Positions 17,315 to 27,654 of a DNA stretch of 64,000 nucleotides are shown here, piece by piece. Numbering within the stretch: the first letter of the stretch is position 1; the number at the start of each line of letters is the position of its first letter. A program made the translations under genes and the position numbers. The stretch covers positions 124,001 to 188,000 of the forward strand of contig CAZBCG010000001.1 in the NCBI GenBank assembly GCA_964490705.1, given 5' to 3'. Under the pieces are notes generated by a model. That model made no database searches, was not told the origin of the DNA, and saw only the letters and a program-made list of their open reading frames with translations. The DNA is from Fodinibius sp964490705. Lineage in GTDB: Bacteria; Bacteroidota; Rhodothermia; Balneolales; Balneolaceae.

Positions 17315-20194
17315 TTAAAAATCGCCCGTAAAAAACTGAATATTGTTTCGAGTGGGTTCATAGCCGAATCCGACGCCTAATTCAAAACCCATGTTAGAAA
17401 TACGAAACCGAGCGCGCACGCCAAGGCCAAATACACTGCGCGAGCGTTGGTCCCAGTTTGGAATGGCGGGATCCAGAATAGTATCAGAGAATGCCACCAA
17501 GTAGATATTGCTGAGATACAAGGGTAACAAAAATCCACCGTCATCAATATACGTAATCGGAATGGTATAGCGCGTGTTTATGCTCAGCAGATTGTTAGAG
17601 CCCGGCAACACAGATCCCGAAAACCCATCCGAAACAATATCTTGGGTGTCGTAAACGGGATTCGTCTGCGTAATACCCTGCACGCCCAGCTGCAGCGATT
17701 GGTTCCACTGCCGCAGAGGAGAAAAATAGGCAAAAAGTCCCCCCTGCAGGCCGGTAGGCTCATTAAAAGAGAGCGTCTGAGCATTCGAGAAAACGGGATT
17801 TTCGGCATTCAAATAATGCTCTATTTCTCCATAGATCGTAAGTCCGGAGTTGGGTTGGAGATCCCGAATATTTTGCTGCAGCCGGTAATTAAACTGCCCA
17901 AATATGTTGGCAATACTTACATTGGCGAAATCGGAATCGAGGTTGTTGCCGGAAAGATCCAGAAAACGCAGCTGAGACCGTCGAAACTCCCCTTCTGCAA
18001 AGACCGATGTGCTATAAATATTTTGGTTGATGCGATACTGGAATGGCACGCTTAATGAAACCCCTCGCTCTTGGCGTAAATAAGGCAGTAACGCATCATT
18101 AGCTGACAGAAAAGTGTACGATGGGCGGTTGAAAATATGCGCCTTAAAACCCGGGTAAAACGCCTTGTTTTGATACGTGAGATCATACCAGGCCCGGTTT
18201 TCTACGAAGGTGAGATCGAGTGTATAACTTTGATTCGCCAGCAAATTATTGCTGTGAAACGCCAATCCCCATTCATACACATCCTGATTAGAAACCTCCT
18301 CGAAGATGGGGAACACCGATCGCGGCTTCAGCCAGCCCAGTCCCGGTGAATACGTGCCGGCTTCCCAGCTTTTTGATGCCGCAGCCATAGAATCTGCTAC
18401 AAAATCGTGCTGTAAGTTTGTTGTTTCGGGATGAGAAAACTGCCACAAATCACGATTTACAGGCTGGTTTAAAAAATCCGAGCGAGAGATCACAGCTGGC
18501 AGCCGCTCATTTTTGACTTGCCGGACAAACGCAACACGATTGCCCTCGGGACTGTAGCTTCCCTCGAAGGCATTAAACGGCTGGTCTGTAATTTGTTGGA
18601 TATCATTGTTAGTGATATCAAACTCATAGAGCTGAAAGCTGCCCGAGATATCGCTGCTGAACAGCAGTTGTTGTCCATTGGGATGCCAGGCGGGATCAAA
18701 CACAGAACCGTCCTCAAAGGCGATATCCGGCGCGCCACGAAGTGCTGTTTTTAGATTATTCCGATCGGCAATCCACAGTGCCTGCATGCCGTTTTTGTTG
18801 GCCACAACTGCCACTTGCTGATCGATGGGATTTGCTGCTACTGCTTTAATTTCATTGTTGGGCAGTGAGACAATATGCTTAATAGACTGATCTTCAGCCT
18901 CTCCATCACCGACCGAAACCAATCGCGATGAAGCTGGCTGAGTTTGCAGGGCCAGCAGTGTATCCCCCGAAAAAACAGGGGCGTACAGCCGACCGTTTTT
19001 AGTAAGCTGCGTTTTCTGATCAGAGGTGAAATTGAATCGAACGAGCTCTACTTTACTGGTATTATCGTAAATGGGGTCGGCTTCATAAAAGCTATATACC
19101 ATTTGTGAGCGATCCCCAGAGAGCGTATAACGATAATCGCCTGTGGAGTTTGTGGTGATGATACGATTCAGCTGTTTGTTATTCAGATCGTAGGAATAAA
19201 AACCGGGACGAGTATTATAGAACGATCCATAAAAGAGAAGAGTTGAGCTATCCAGCCATGTTGGCCGCCGAATTTCGCTGCCTTTAAACGGGATATCTAT
19301 ACCGGTGATCTCCGTCTCAGAATTCCCTCTGTTTTCTAACTCTTGCCGGTGATGTTTCTCAAATTTATTATACAGCTCGTTGGGCCACTCTCCTGTTGCA
19401 TTTCGCAGTGCAACACCATAGCCGAGGATCGGCCAATCCATATAAAAATCGAGAGCCTCGCGCGTGGTATTGGTACCGTACTCATTCTGTAGCCAGGCGG
19501 TAAATTCATATCCGCCGATATAATATCGGTTGAGGGGACGCGTGCTCGTTGGTGCCAAAACCATCTGTCCCATCGACCAACGCTGACCACTTTTAAATGT
19601 GGCGTTAAACTGGTTGGTAAAAAGAGGATACTGTCCGCGTCCACCTTTTGGTGTAACACCCTGTGATTCGTGATGTACGGCAATACCTTCGATAATGCCC
19701 GATGGAATAGCAGAATGAAAAGAGCGCGCCATATCGGGCGAAAAGATGTTAACCAGCTGCGGGATATTATAATCCCCGAGGTTGCTGAACTGCAGCGCGT
19801 GAACCAGCTCGTGCGGACCTACCGTTTGTAGCCAGTTGCCCGTTTTGGGATTCATGGATTTGCCCTTGATCGGCGGCAATTCAATCTCCGATCGAAAGTG
19901 AAAGGGTGTAACAAAGCCGTTAGAACGGTCATTATAATTGTTTAGGATGATCGGAAAGTTGCGAAGCTCTCCGCCCACCAGCTCCTGCACTTTGGGATAT
20001 TGCGCCTCCAGCAATTGCCCCAATCGCAAAGCGGTAGAGTCATTCCCTTTGGCATAGACAAATTGGAAATGCGGCGTTTGCAAGAGTTGCCAATCCTGAT
20101 TGGGCGGACGATATTGCGTGGAATAAAACTGTGCGGTGGCCGCGGTCGAAATCCCCAAAAAAACCAAGAGTAAGAGCAATTGTTTACGCAACAT
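17315..20194 (-). CDS. Outer-membrane protein: HExxH peptidase domain + TolB-like propeller + beta-barrel
   Basis: A 959-residue protein with a signal peptide (cleavage after TAAT-A-Q, about residue 22). An N-terminal domain carries a gluzincin-like zinc motif HELVH (128-132) and a downstream Glu in GIIEGIAVHHE (E169). WD40/PD40-type propeller repeats follow (about 300-600, for example YRYTLSGDRSQMVYS and PAWHPNGQQLLFSSD). The C-terminal third is aromatic-rich and ends in Phe (FFTGDF), typical of an outer-membrane barrel. Related proteins are often misnamed TolB. The combination suggests a surface-anchored protease, but activity is inferred. Confidence 0.82.
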   Translation of the reverse strand: MLRKQLLLLLVFLGISTAATAQFYSTQYRPPNQDWQLLQTPHFQFVYAKGNDSTALRLGQLLEAQYPKVQELVGGELRNFPIILNNYNDRSNGFVTPFHFRSEIELPPIKGKSMNPKTGNWLQTVGPHELVHALQFSNLGDYNIPQLVNIFSPDMARSFHSAIPSGIIEGIAVHHESQGVTPKGGRGQYPLFTNQFNATFKSGQRWSMGQMVLAPTSTRPLNRYYIGGYEFTAWLQNEYGTNTTREALDFYMDWPILGYGVALRNATGEWPNELYNKFEKHHRQELENRGNSETEITGIDIPFKGSEIRRPTWLDSSTLLFYGSFYNTRPGFYSYDLNNKQLNRIITTNSTGDYRYTLSGDRSQMVYSFYEADPIYDNTSKVELVRFNFTSDQKTQLTKNGRLYAPVFSGDTLLALQTQPASSRLVSVGDGEAEDQSIKHIVSLPNNEIKAVAANPIDQQVAVVANKNGMQALWIADRNNLKTALRGAPDIAFEDGSVFDPAWHPNGQQLLFSSDISGSFQLYEFDITNNDIQQITDQPFNAFEGSYSPEGNRVAFVRQVKNERLPAVISRSDFLNQPVNRDLWQFSHPETTNLQHDFVADSMAAASKSWEAGTYSPGLGWLKPRSVFPIFEEVSNQDVYEWGLAFHSNNLLANQSYTLDLTFVENRAWYDLTYQNKAFYPGFKAHIFNRPSYTFLSANDALLPYLRQERGVSLSVPFQYRINQNIYSTSVFAEGEFRRSQLRFLDLSGNNLDSDFANVSIANIFGQFNYRLQQNIRDLQPNSGLTIYGEIEHYLNAENPVFSNAQTLSFNEPTGLQGGLFAYFSPLRQWNQSLQLGVQGITQTNPVYDTQDIVSDGFSGSVLPGSNNLLSINTRYTIPITYIDDGGFLLPLYLSNIYLVAFSDTILDPAIPNWDQRSRSVFGLGVRARFRISNMGFELGVGFGYEPTRNNIQFFTGDF

Positions 20195-20265
20195 GCCGTA
20201 TTTATCACTTCGTTATTGAATCCGCAGCAAACTAATAAATATTTCGTTTTATGTGATATACAAAC

Positions 20266-20931
<666 letters not shown>

Positions 20932-21030
20932 AATCTGATAAGTGAGGAAGATATACAATCGGATAACGTAAAAGAAGGACAAAATGTTTTTTGCGATGAT
21001 TTCCTCTTGAAAATAGCTCTAAATAAAAAA

Positions 21031-21054
21031 GGGAGAAGAGTTGCCCCTCCTCCC
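21031..21054 (-). terminator. Intrinsic terminator of the M28 peptidase gene
   Basis: Read on the minus strand, GGGAGGAG pairs with CTTCTCCC (one G-T wobble) and is followed by seven T residues. It lies 27 bp after the stop codon of the M28 peptidase gene. Confidence 0.8.
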
Positions 21055-21080
21055 GTTCGCCTTATTCTGTTTTCCCTTGC

Positions 21081-22805
21081 TTAATTGTCGCTTGCGGTAA
21101 TCTCAATAAACTCTTCGTTGTCAACCACAGGTGGTTGATCGGCATTGGCCACCATTATGGCTGAAGCGTACATGGTGCGGACGATCTTCGCCATTTTATC
21201 GAAGCGGATTTTGTGCACTTCATCAGACGGACGGTGATAATCTTCGTGGACGCCGGTGAAGAAGAATACAAAAGGCACGCGCTTGCGTCCGAAGTGCCAG
21301 TGATCACTGCGCCGGTAGAACTGGTTAGGATCATCCAGGTCGTTGTACCGTTTGTTCAGCTCAATTTGTCCAGAACGGGTATTCCCTGCTTTAACGAGAC
21401 TGTCCAGATCCGAAGAAATAATTTCTGATCCAATGATATAAGCATATTCTTCAACGCCTGACTTTTTGTGCTCGGCATCGATACGGCCGATCATATCGGT
21501 GTTAATATTGGCTACGGTTTTATCCATGGGAAAGACGGCGTGATCGGAATAGTATCGAGAGCCCAGCAGACCTTTTTCTTCTGCGGATACATTCAAGAAC
21601 AGGATACTGCGCTTGGGTTTAACACCGTTTTCTCCTGCCTCGGCAAAGGCTTTGGCGATGTTGAGCAGGCCAATGGTACCACTGCCGTCGTCATCGGCGC
21701 CGTTGTAGATACGATCGCCGGTCGAATCGGGTTGTCCAACGCCCACGTGGTCGTAGTGCGAGGTCATTACCACGACCTCATCCTTAAGCTCGGGATCGGC
21801 TCCTTCGTAGAACGCCAGCACATTTTTAGAATTAATGGTCTCTTTTGAAGTATAGGGAATGTGAGACAATTCATAATTCAACGCCTTGGCCCGAAAATTG
21901 GTAATATCTTCTATGAGTTGCTGGCGATAATTTTTGAGTTCATCCACGGATTTGAGATCAAGTATCTGGGTGGCCAACTCGGGATTGATGACGTCATATC
22001 CGCGGTTAAATCCACCGGAAGAACCAGAACCGTCATCGCGATAGGCCAGACTCATACTGCCGATTTCTCCGAACTCGGATTGCATTTTCTTGGCCATTGC
22101 TTCGTAATTGCTAGCATTGGCTGCAGGAATAAGCAAAATTCCGGTTGCACCTTGCTGTATGATACTTTGGAAGCGGGCACGTGCATCAATAGAAGGATTA
22201 ACGAGTGTATCCCCATTTGCCACGTGGGGAATGCCCTGGAAAACCATTACCCACTTTCCTTTGAGATCTGCGCCCTTCAAGTTACTAACGTTGTGAGCGG
22301 AATCGTTCACGCCAAAGCCGGCAAATACTACTTGCCCCTGCAGGGAGTCGGAGCCGCCGAACTGACGAACGAAATTGGCCGTCGAATTTTTGCTGGCTGT
22401 TGATTTACTTACGAGTTCTTTTTGCTCATTACCGGCATCGTATAAACTAAAAACAATACTGTCGGTTTTGTTGGCATTTAGCTTAAAATGCTGAAAATAG
22501 GTGTTGTCATCTCCGACAGGTTGCAATCCTAATTTTTCATATTCTCGCGCTAAAAAATCGGCGGCCATATCTTCGCCGGGCGTGCCTGTTTCGCGTCCTT
22601 TCAACGAATCGCTTGCAAACACTGTTAAATGATCTCTCATATAATCCACTGAAATGGCATCCTGAAACTTCAGCAGCGCATCGGTGCTGGTGGTAGGTTG
22701 GGGATCGGGATTTTGATTCTGTAGTTGTGTTGAGGATTCAGATCCTGCGCAGCTTGCCATAAGCACGGCTAGCAACAGGAGTGCCGCTTGTGTTCTTAGC
22801 TTCAT
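21081..22805 (-). CDS. M28 family metallopeptidase lipoprotein
   Basis: A 574-residue lipoprotein (signal ending MASCAG, Cys19). It has a PA insert domain (about 150-260) and an M28 aminopeptidase domain with the full co-catalytic zinc set: His in TSHYDHVGVG, Asp in NGADDDGSG, Glu-Glu in VSAEEKGLLGSRYY, Asp in NTDMIGRID, and His in HEDYHRPSDE. It should release N-terminal amino acids from peptides in the periplasm or at the outer membrane. It is 23 bp upstream of scpA on the same strand. Confidence 0.93.
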   Translation of the reverse strand: MKLRTQAALLLLAVLMASCAGSESSTQLQNQNPDPQPTTSTDALLKFQDAISVDYMRDHLTVFASDSLKGRETGTPGEDMAADFLAREYEKLGLQPVGDDNTYFQHFKLNANKTDSIVFSLYDAGNEQKELVSKSTASKNSTANFVRQFGGSDSLQGQVVFAGFGVNDSAHNVSNLKGADLKGKWVMVFQGIPHVANGDTLVNPSIDARARFQSIIQQGATGILLIPAANASNYEAMAKKMQSEFGEIGSMSLAYRDDGSGSSGGFNRGYDVINPELATQILDLKSVDELKNYRQQLIEDITNFRAKALNYELSHIPYTSKETINSKNVLAFYEGADPELKDEVVVMTSHYDHVGVGQPDSTGDRIYNGADDDGSGTIGLLNIAKAFAEAGENGVKPKRSILFLNVSAEEKGLLGSRYYSDHAVFPMDKTVANINTDMIGRIDAEHKKSGVEEYAYIIGSEIISSDLDSLVKAGNTRSGQIELNKRYNDLDDPNQFYRRSDHWHFGRKRVPFVFFFTGVHEDYHRPSDEVHKIRFDKMAKIVRTMYASAIMVANADQPPVVDNEEFIEITASDN

Positions 22806-22828
22806 AGTAAAATGGTAATTTGTTTTGA

Positions 22829-23572
22829 TTAGTTGGTTCCAATGATTTCATTGACCGGCTTCAGGTCCAGATAAAAAGCTGTGGGGTCGTCGTCTTCGAC
22901 ATAGAGATTGATTTGACGTTCTTTCAGCATTTCGAGGATAGCCAAAAACGTAACCACAATTTTGGTTCGGGTTTTTAGCTCCATGCAGAGTGCCCGGAAT
23001 GCAGTGCGTCCCCGTTCTTGTAGCCGATTTAATACATATTCGGTCTGATCTTCGATGGTATGCTCGATTTTTTCAACGTGGTGGATGGCATCTTGTTTTT
23101 TGATATCTGCCAGCACTTTGTTGAATGCGGTCATCAGATCGAACATGGTTACATCTTTCAGGGCTTCTCCGCTGGCCCGTTTTTCTACCTGATCGACATC
23201 GTGATAACCGCGGAAGTGCTTTTTCTGAGCCTCCTCCTCGATCTCTTCCATCTTGCCGGCCATCTCTTTATATCGTTTATATTCCAGCAATTGTTGCACT
23301 AGTTCATAGCGCGGATCGTGCTCATCGAGCTCATCATCGCTCTCTTCCTGCGGCAGCATCATCTTGGCCTTGATCGACATCAGCATGCTGGCCATCAGGA
23401 TAAATTCGCTGGCCACATCCAGGTCCAGCTCTTCCAGCAGGTTGATGTATTCTAAAAACTGGTTGGTGATATACGAGATGGGAATATCGTAGATATCGAG
23501 TTCATCTCTTTTGATAAAGAATAGCAGCAGGTCCAGGGGACCTTCGAAATTTTTGAGCTGAACGCGATACAT
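22829..23572 (-). CDS. scpA: Segregation and condensation protein A
   Basis: A 247-residue kleisin. The N-terminus YRVQLKNFEGPLDLLLFFIKRDELDIYDIPI is the ScpA hallmark (FEGPLDLLL, residues 9-17). The C-terminal winged helix (FRALCMELKTRTKIVVTFLAILEMLKERQINLYVE) binds the SMC head. With SMC and ScpB it forms the condensin that organises the chromosome. scpB is not adjacent. Start ATG 23572 is supported by the family N-terminus. Confidence 0.95.
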   Translation of the reverse strand: MYRVQLKNFEGPLDLLLFFIKRDELDIYDIPISYITNQFLEYINLLEELDLDVASEFILMASMLMSIKAKMMLPQEESDDELDEHDPRYELVQQLLEYKRYKEMAGKMEEIEEEAQKKHFRGYHDVDQVEKRASGEALKDVTMFDLMTAFNKVLADIKKQDAIHHVEKIEHTIEDQTEYVLNRLQERGRTAFRALCMELKTRTKIVVTFLAILEMLKERQINLYVEDDDPTAFYLDLKPVNEIIGTN

Positions 23573-23726
23573 GAAAACTTGTTGCTGATTGTTAGCTGCA
23601 AATATAAGCTCTTATTATTCAAAAAAGGAAATATTTATCGCTTTTACTACTAAAGTTTAATCCTTCTGATTATTATTGTTCAAATCTTTATACTCACAAT
23701 GTAATCGTTGGCATTGATAAAAACAC

Positions 23727-24272
23727 ATGGACTATTCTGATTTAGTAAAGGCCTTACGGGAGAATGATGCACAAAAAGCTAATGAGCTGATTGAAGCATT
23801 GCGACCGCGCCTCATTGCGTTTTTGCGGATTCATATGAATGCAACTCAGGCAGATGCGGAAGATTGTGCCCAAGATTCGCTGCTTACCTCCATCAAAGTG
23901 ATAAAAGAAGATCGGCTAAACGATCCCAACCAGGTGGTTTCATACATCCTTTCGATTTGTAAAAATACCTATTTGAAAATGCAAAAGAAGCAGCGCGAAG
24001 AATCAATGGAAGCGGTTTCTGAGGCCCAGCGTCAGGCGCCGCGGCAGCTGCAGTCGCTACTGGATGAGGAGCAGGAGGAACTGCTGGCATGGTGTATGAA
24101 TCAACTGAAGGAGAAGTATCAAAAATTTATGCAGTACTGGTTCGACCATCCCGATGCTCATACAAATAAAGTAGCCGACCATTTTAATATCAGCGTAAAT
24201 AATGCTTGGACTCGTAAGCATCGCCTCATAAAAAAGTTGAATGAGTGTTATCGAAAAAAAAGTAAATTATAA
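23727..24272 (+). CDS. RNA polymerase sigma factor, sigma-70/ECF type
   Basis: A 181-residue sigma factor. The region 2-like part (about residues 20-75, with the QADAEDCAQDSLLTSIK block) corresponds to the usual DAEDIVQEVFLRLW motif. A linker follows, then a C-terminal region 4-like HTH (KVADHFNISVNNAWTRKHRLIKKLNE, about 150-175). It lies just upstream of a membrane TPR protein that has the layout of an anti-sigma factor. Target promoters cannot be read from the window. Confidence 0.85.
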   Translation: MDYSDLVKALRENDAQKANELIEALRPRLIAFLRIHMNATQADAEDCAQDSLLTSIKVIKEDRLNDPNQVVSYILSICKNTYLKMQKKQREESMEAVSEAQRQAPRQLQSLLDEEQEELLAWCMNQLKEKYQKFMQYWFDHPDAHTNKVADHFNISVNNAWTRKHRLIKKLNECYRKKSKL

Positions 24273-24289
24273 TGTAAGGATTGGATTTC

Positions 24290-24317
24290 TCGAGGGTCTT
24301 ACTATATAGACCCTCGA
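24290..24317. promoter_or_regulatory. Hairpin between sigma factor and TPR partner gene
   Basis: TCGAGGGTCT and AGACCCTCGA form a perfect 10-bp stem with an 8-nt loop. It falls in the leader between the sigma gene stop (24272) and the likely ATG of the partner (24368). No U-run follows, so it is not a standard terminator. It may be an mRNA stability or attenuation element, or an operator. Confidence 0.5.
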
Positions 24318-24367
24318 AGAAGAATCGTCTTAGAAGTGATCTAAGCAAGAAAACAAACATTACAGCC

Positions 24368-25201
24368 ATGCACAAGATGTCAAGAGACTTAGAACTTGAA
24401 CAACAAATTGATGCCTATATAAAAGGCAAGCTTTCGGAGGAAGAGGCCGAAAAGCTTTGGGAAAAGCTCCTGTTGCGGCCAGACTATATTGAACTTCTGG
24501 AAACAGAGCTGGCAGCAAAGTCTATCCTGGAAGATCGTGATGTTGACAATGCTGGGACGGATAAGGCTAAAGCCGAAGAAGGTACTACAATTTATCACCT
24601 CCAGAGATCATGGAAATGGATTGCCGCCGCTGCTTCTGTTGCAATTCTGGTTGTAGCCATCAACTTTTTACAGGTTGATACTAATAAAACGATTGGAGAA
24701 CTGGCTGTGGGAGAGATTGATCTTTCGACGAACATTACTTCAGCACCAGTACTCCGTTCTCAAAAGGGAAACATGATTCCAGCAGATTCCCTGTTAAATA
24801 GCGGTTTTAAAGCGGCTATTTCTGGAAATGTTACAAAAGCTCTACAGATGTACAATAAAATTATCAGTGAACATGGCAATCAGCCAGCTGCTGTTCAAGC
24901 TTATCTCAACAAAGGTATTATCCAATATAACTCGGGAGATTTCAAAAGCTCGATCAGCTCTTTTCAGCAGGTGGTTAAAAATGTGGAAGAGCGTCCAGTC
25001 AGTGAAGAGAAAGCATATTGGTATATGGGTAATGCCTACATGAATCTGGAGCAGCTCGAAAAGGCGCGCAAAGCGATCCATCAAACGTATGCAATGGACG
25101 GTATTTATCGTCAGCCGGCGTATCGTATTTTGCGAAAGTTGGATCATGAGCTCGGCAACACCGACTTTGACAACTTTGAACAGCAGATGAAAGAGGGATA
25201 A
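24368..25201 (+). CDS. Membrane-anchored TPR protein, putative anti-sigma partner
   Basis: About 277 residues from ATG 24368 (MHKMSRDLELEQQID). A TTG at 24281 is in frame, but that upstream part overlaps a stable hairpin. Layout: a cytoplasmic acidic helical domain with a GKLSEEEAEKLWEKLLLRPDYIELLETEL block, similar in position to anti-sigma domains but without zinc ligands; one membrane helix (WKWIAAAASVAILVVAINFL); then three or so TPR units in the periplasm (ALQMYNKIISEHGNQPAAVQAYLNKG and following). An anti-sigma role is inferred from topology and the neighbouring sigma gene. Confidence 0.72.
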   Translation: MHKMSRDLELEQQIDAYIKGKLSEEEAEKLWEKLLLRPDYIELLETELAAKSILEDRDVDNAGTDKAKAEEGTTIYHLQRSWKWIAAAASVAILVVAINFLQVDTNKTIGELAVGEIDLSTNITSAPVLRSQKGNMIPADSLLNSGFKAAISGNVTKALQMYNKIISEHGNQPAAVQAYLNKGIIQYNSGDFKSSISSFQQVVKNVEERPVSEEKAYWYMGNAYMNLEQLEKARKAIHQTYAMDGIYRQPAYRILRKLDHELGNTDFDNFEQQMKEG

Positions 25202-25278
25202 TAACGCTTCGATACTTTGCAAATAATGAGTTAATTTTGCCTGTTGGCATATGCACTTAACTCATTAAGTATTCTATT

Positions 25279-26280
25279 TTGCAAAATCCTCTTTTAGATG
25301 CTTCCGACAGCGACAGAGATTTTGAGCAGACCATTCGTCCCACACATATCAGTGAGTTTATTGGACAGAAGAAGGTTGTTCGAAATCTTTCGGTATTTAT
25401 AAAAGCTGCTCAAAAACGTGATGAAGCCTTAGATCACGTTATCCTGTCAGGCCCTCCCGGGTTGGGCAAAACAACGCTGGCTCATATTATTGCCAATGAG
25501 ATGGGCGTACAGATAAAGCCAACAACGGGACCTGTATTAGAGAAGCCCGGTGACTTGGCGGGCATGCTTACCAATCTTGATGAAGGGGATGTCCTTTTTA
25601 TTGATGAAATTCATCGTCTGAATCCCGTGGTAGAGGAGTATCTCTATTCGGCCATGGAAGATTATCAACTCGATATTGTTATTGATTCTGGCCCCAATGC
25701 CCGGAGCATTCAGATTGAGCTCAATCGCTTTACGTTGGTCGGTGCTACGACGCGCAAGGGATTGCTTACCGCTCCCCTGCGCGCACGTTTTGGCATTGAC
25801 ATGCGGCTGGATTACTACGATGTGGAGCTGCTCCAGCGTATCGCACTGCGTACAGCTTCTATTCTTGGCATGGGAATTACCGATACCGGGGCTCACGAAA
25901 TTGCGCGACGCAGCCGGGGTACGCCTCGTATCGTAAATAAACTGTTGCGGCGTACCCGCGATTTTGCCCAAGTCGAAAATATGGATACCATCAATGATGA
26001 GATTGCCGATACCGCACTGAATGCGTTAGATGTCGATCAGAATGGGTTTGATGAAATGGATATTCGCATTCTTAAAGCGATTATTGAAAACTATGACGGC
26101 GGTCCTGTGGGGCTGGGAACACTGGGCGTTGCCGTGGGCGAAGATAAAGGAACTATTGAAGAAGTATATGAACCTTATCTTATCAAAGAGGGTTTTTTGC
26201 AACGCACACCAAAGGGTCGAATTACCACGAGGAAGGCTTTTGAATACTTGGGAGTGGAGCCTCCTTCGGAAGAAGATTAG
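25279..26280 (+). CDS. ruvB: Holliday junction branch migration ATPase
   Basis: A 333-residue AAA+ motor of the RuvAB complex. Walker A GPPGLGKTT is at 58-66, Walker B FIDEIH at 107-112, sensor and arginine-finger regions (GATTRKGLLTAPLRARFG) follow, and the C-terminal winged helix ends in RTPKGRITTRKAFEYLG. The start appears to be TTG 25279: an in-frame TAA lies at 25258-25260 and no ATG occurs before the AAA+ core. Neither ruvA nor ruvC is adjacent. Confidence 0.96.
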   Translation: MQNPLLDASDSDRDFEQTIRPTHISEFIGQKKVVRNLSVFIKAAQKRDEALDHVILSGPPGLGKTTLAHIIANEMGVQIKPTTGPVLEKPGDLAGMLTNLDEGDVLFIDEIHRLNPVVEEYLYSAMEDYQLDIVIDSGPNARSIQIELNRFTLVGATTRKGLLTAPLRARFGIDMRLDYYDVELLQRIALRTASILGMGITDTGAHEIARRSRGTPRIVNKLLRRTRDFAQVENMDTINDEIADTALNALDVDQNGFDEMDIRILKAIIENYDGGPVGLGTLGVAVGEDKGTIEEVYEPYLIKEGFLQRTPKGRITTRKAFEYLGVEPPSEED

Positions 26281-26426
26281 AAGCGTCGTTTTACTGTATT
26301 TTTCAACAAGATATGTAATACATTTTAAGGCGAACTTTTTTATTCTCCACCCTGCAACATTACCCAGTTTTTTGTAGCTTCAAGGCTTTCACAATATTCA
26401 CCACTGTTCATAAATTTGTACTACAA

Positions 26427-27575
26427 ATGAAAAACCTTTTTACCTCCGAATCTGTATCAGAGGGGCATCCCGATAAGGTTGCCGACCAAATCTCTGATTC
26501 CATTCTCGATGCTATGCTTGAGCAGGATACTGAATCACGAGTAGCCGTTGAGACGCTGGTTACTACGGGTCTTGCCGTCATTTCCGGCGAAGTGACCACT
26601 GATGCGTATGTGGATGTACAAGAAATTGCGCGTCAGGTCATCCGAGATATTGGATACACCAAAAATTCGTACCGTTTCGATTCGGAGTCTTGTGGGGTGC
26701 TCACCACTATCCACCAGCAAAGTCCCGATATTGCCCAGGGCGTTGACGAAGGCGAAGACAAAGAGATGGGAGCCGGCGATCAAGGCATGATGTTTGGGTA
26801 TGCCACCAACGAAACGGATACCTACATGCCCATGAGCCTGCAGTATTCGCACGATCTGCTTCGCGAATTGGCTCACATACGTAAAAATACTGCGTTACTC
26901 CCCTATCTCGCGCCCGACAGCAAAAGTCAGGTTACGGTGGAATACGACGATTCCGGAAATCCCAAACGCGTTGATACCATTGTGATATCTACGCAGCACG
27001 ATGAGGGAGTAGAGCAACAGCAGATAAAGGAAGACCTTAAGAAACACCTGATTCCAGAGGTTATATCTGAAGAGCTGATGGATCCCGAAACGATTTTACA
27101 TGTAAATCCCACCGGTAAATTTGTCATCGGCGGTCCGCATGGTGATACCGGCCTTACTGGACGTAAAATTATTGTGGATACTTATGGTGGACGCGGTGCG
27201 CACGGAGGCGGGGCATTTTCGGGCAAGGATCCTTCCAAGGTCGATAGAAGTGCGGCTTATGCCTCTCGACATATTGCTAAAAACGTAGTAGGGGCAGGTC
27301 TTGCTGATGAATGTTTGGTGCAGCTGGCTTATGCAATTGGCATTCCCGAGCCGGTATCTATTAATGTGAGTACCTATGGCAGTGGAACAGTAAAAGATAC
27401 GGAGTTAGCCAAGGCAATTGCACAAGTGTTTGATCTAACCCCGACCGGCATTATTAACCGTTTTAATCTCAAGCGCCCCATCTATTCAAAAACGGCTGCA
27501 TACGGACATTTTGGCCGCAAAGAGTTTCCGTGGGAGAAGCTGAATTACACCGACAAAATTAAGAATGCGTTATAA
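26427..27575 (+). CDS. metK: S-adenosylmethionine synthase
   Basis: A 382-residue enzyme making SAM from ATP and methionine. Family motifs are present: FTSESVSEGHPDKVADQISD at the N-terminus, GAGDQGMMFGYA in the middle, GGPHGDTGLTGRKIIVDTYGG, and GAHGGGAFSGKDPSKVDRSAAY. The length is normal. The 146-bp leader shows no recognisable SAM riboswitch. A good terminator follows. Confidence 0.97.
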   Translation: MKNLFTSESVSEGHPDKVADQISDSILDAMLEQDTESRVAVETLVTTGLAVISGEVTTDAYVDVQEIARQVIRDIGYTKNSYRFDSESCGVLTTIHQQSPDIAQGVDEGEDKEMGAGDQGMMFGYATNETDTYMPMSLQYSHDLLRELAHIRKNTALLPYLAPDSKSQVTVEYDDSGNPKRVDTIVISTQHDEGVEQQQIKEDLKKHLIPEVISEELMDPETILHVNPTGKFVIGGPHGDTGLTGRKIIVDTYGGRGAHGGGAFSGKDPSKVDRSAAYASRHIAKNVVGAGLADECLVQLAYAIGIPEPVSINVSTYGSGTVKDTELAKAIAQVFDLTPTGIINRFNLKRPIYSKTAAYGHFGRKEFPWEKLNYTDKIKNAL

Positions 27576-27607
27576 ATACGGGTTACACATTTTGGGGATT
27601 TTGGAAG

Positions 27608-27641
27608 AAGAGTCATCTCGCTACGGGGTGACTCTTTTTTA
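27608..27641 (+). terminator. Intrinsic terminator of metK
   Basis: AAGAGTCA and TGACTCTT pair, extended inward with wobble pairs, and are followed by a T-rich run. It starts 33 bp after the metK stop. Confidence 0.88.
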
Positions 27642-27654
27642 TTGGGATAAGATT

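Noticed and set aside
20932..20982. N-terminal extension of the hemolysin III protein from TTG 20982
   Set aside because: The family begins at MKNIKQYIREP; the extension is hydrophobic, lacks an SD and uses a rare start.
24290..24317. Terminator between the sigma and TPR genes
   Set aside because: The stem is strong but no U-tract follows on either strand, so it is listed as an unassigned regulatory hairpin.
26281..26426. Possible SAM riboswitch before metK
   Set aside because: No conserved SAM-I or SAM-II helices or core nucleotides could be recognised in the 146-bp leader.
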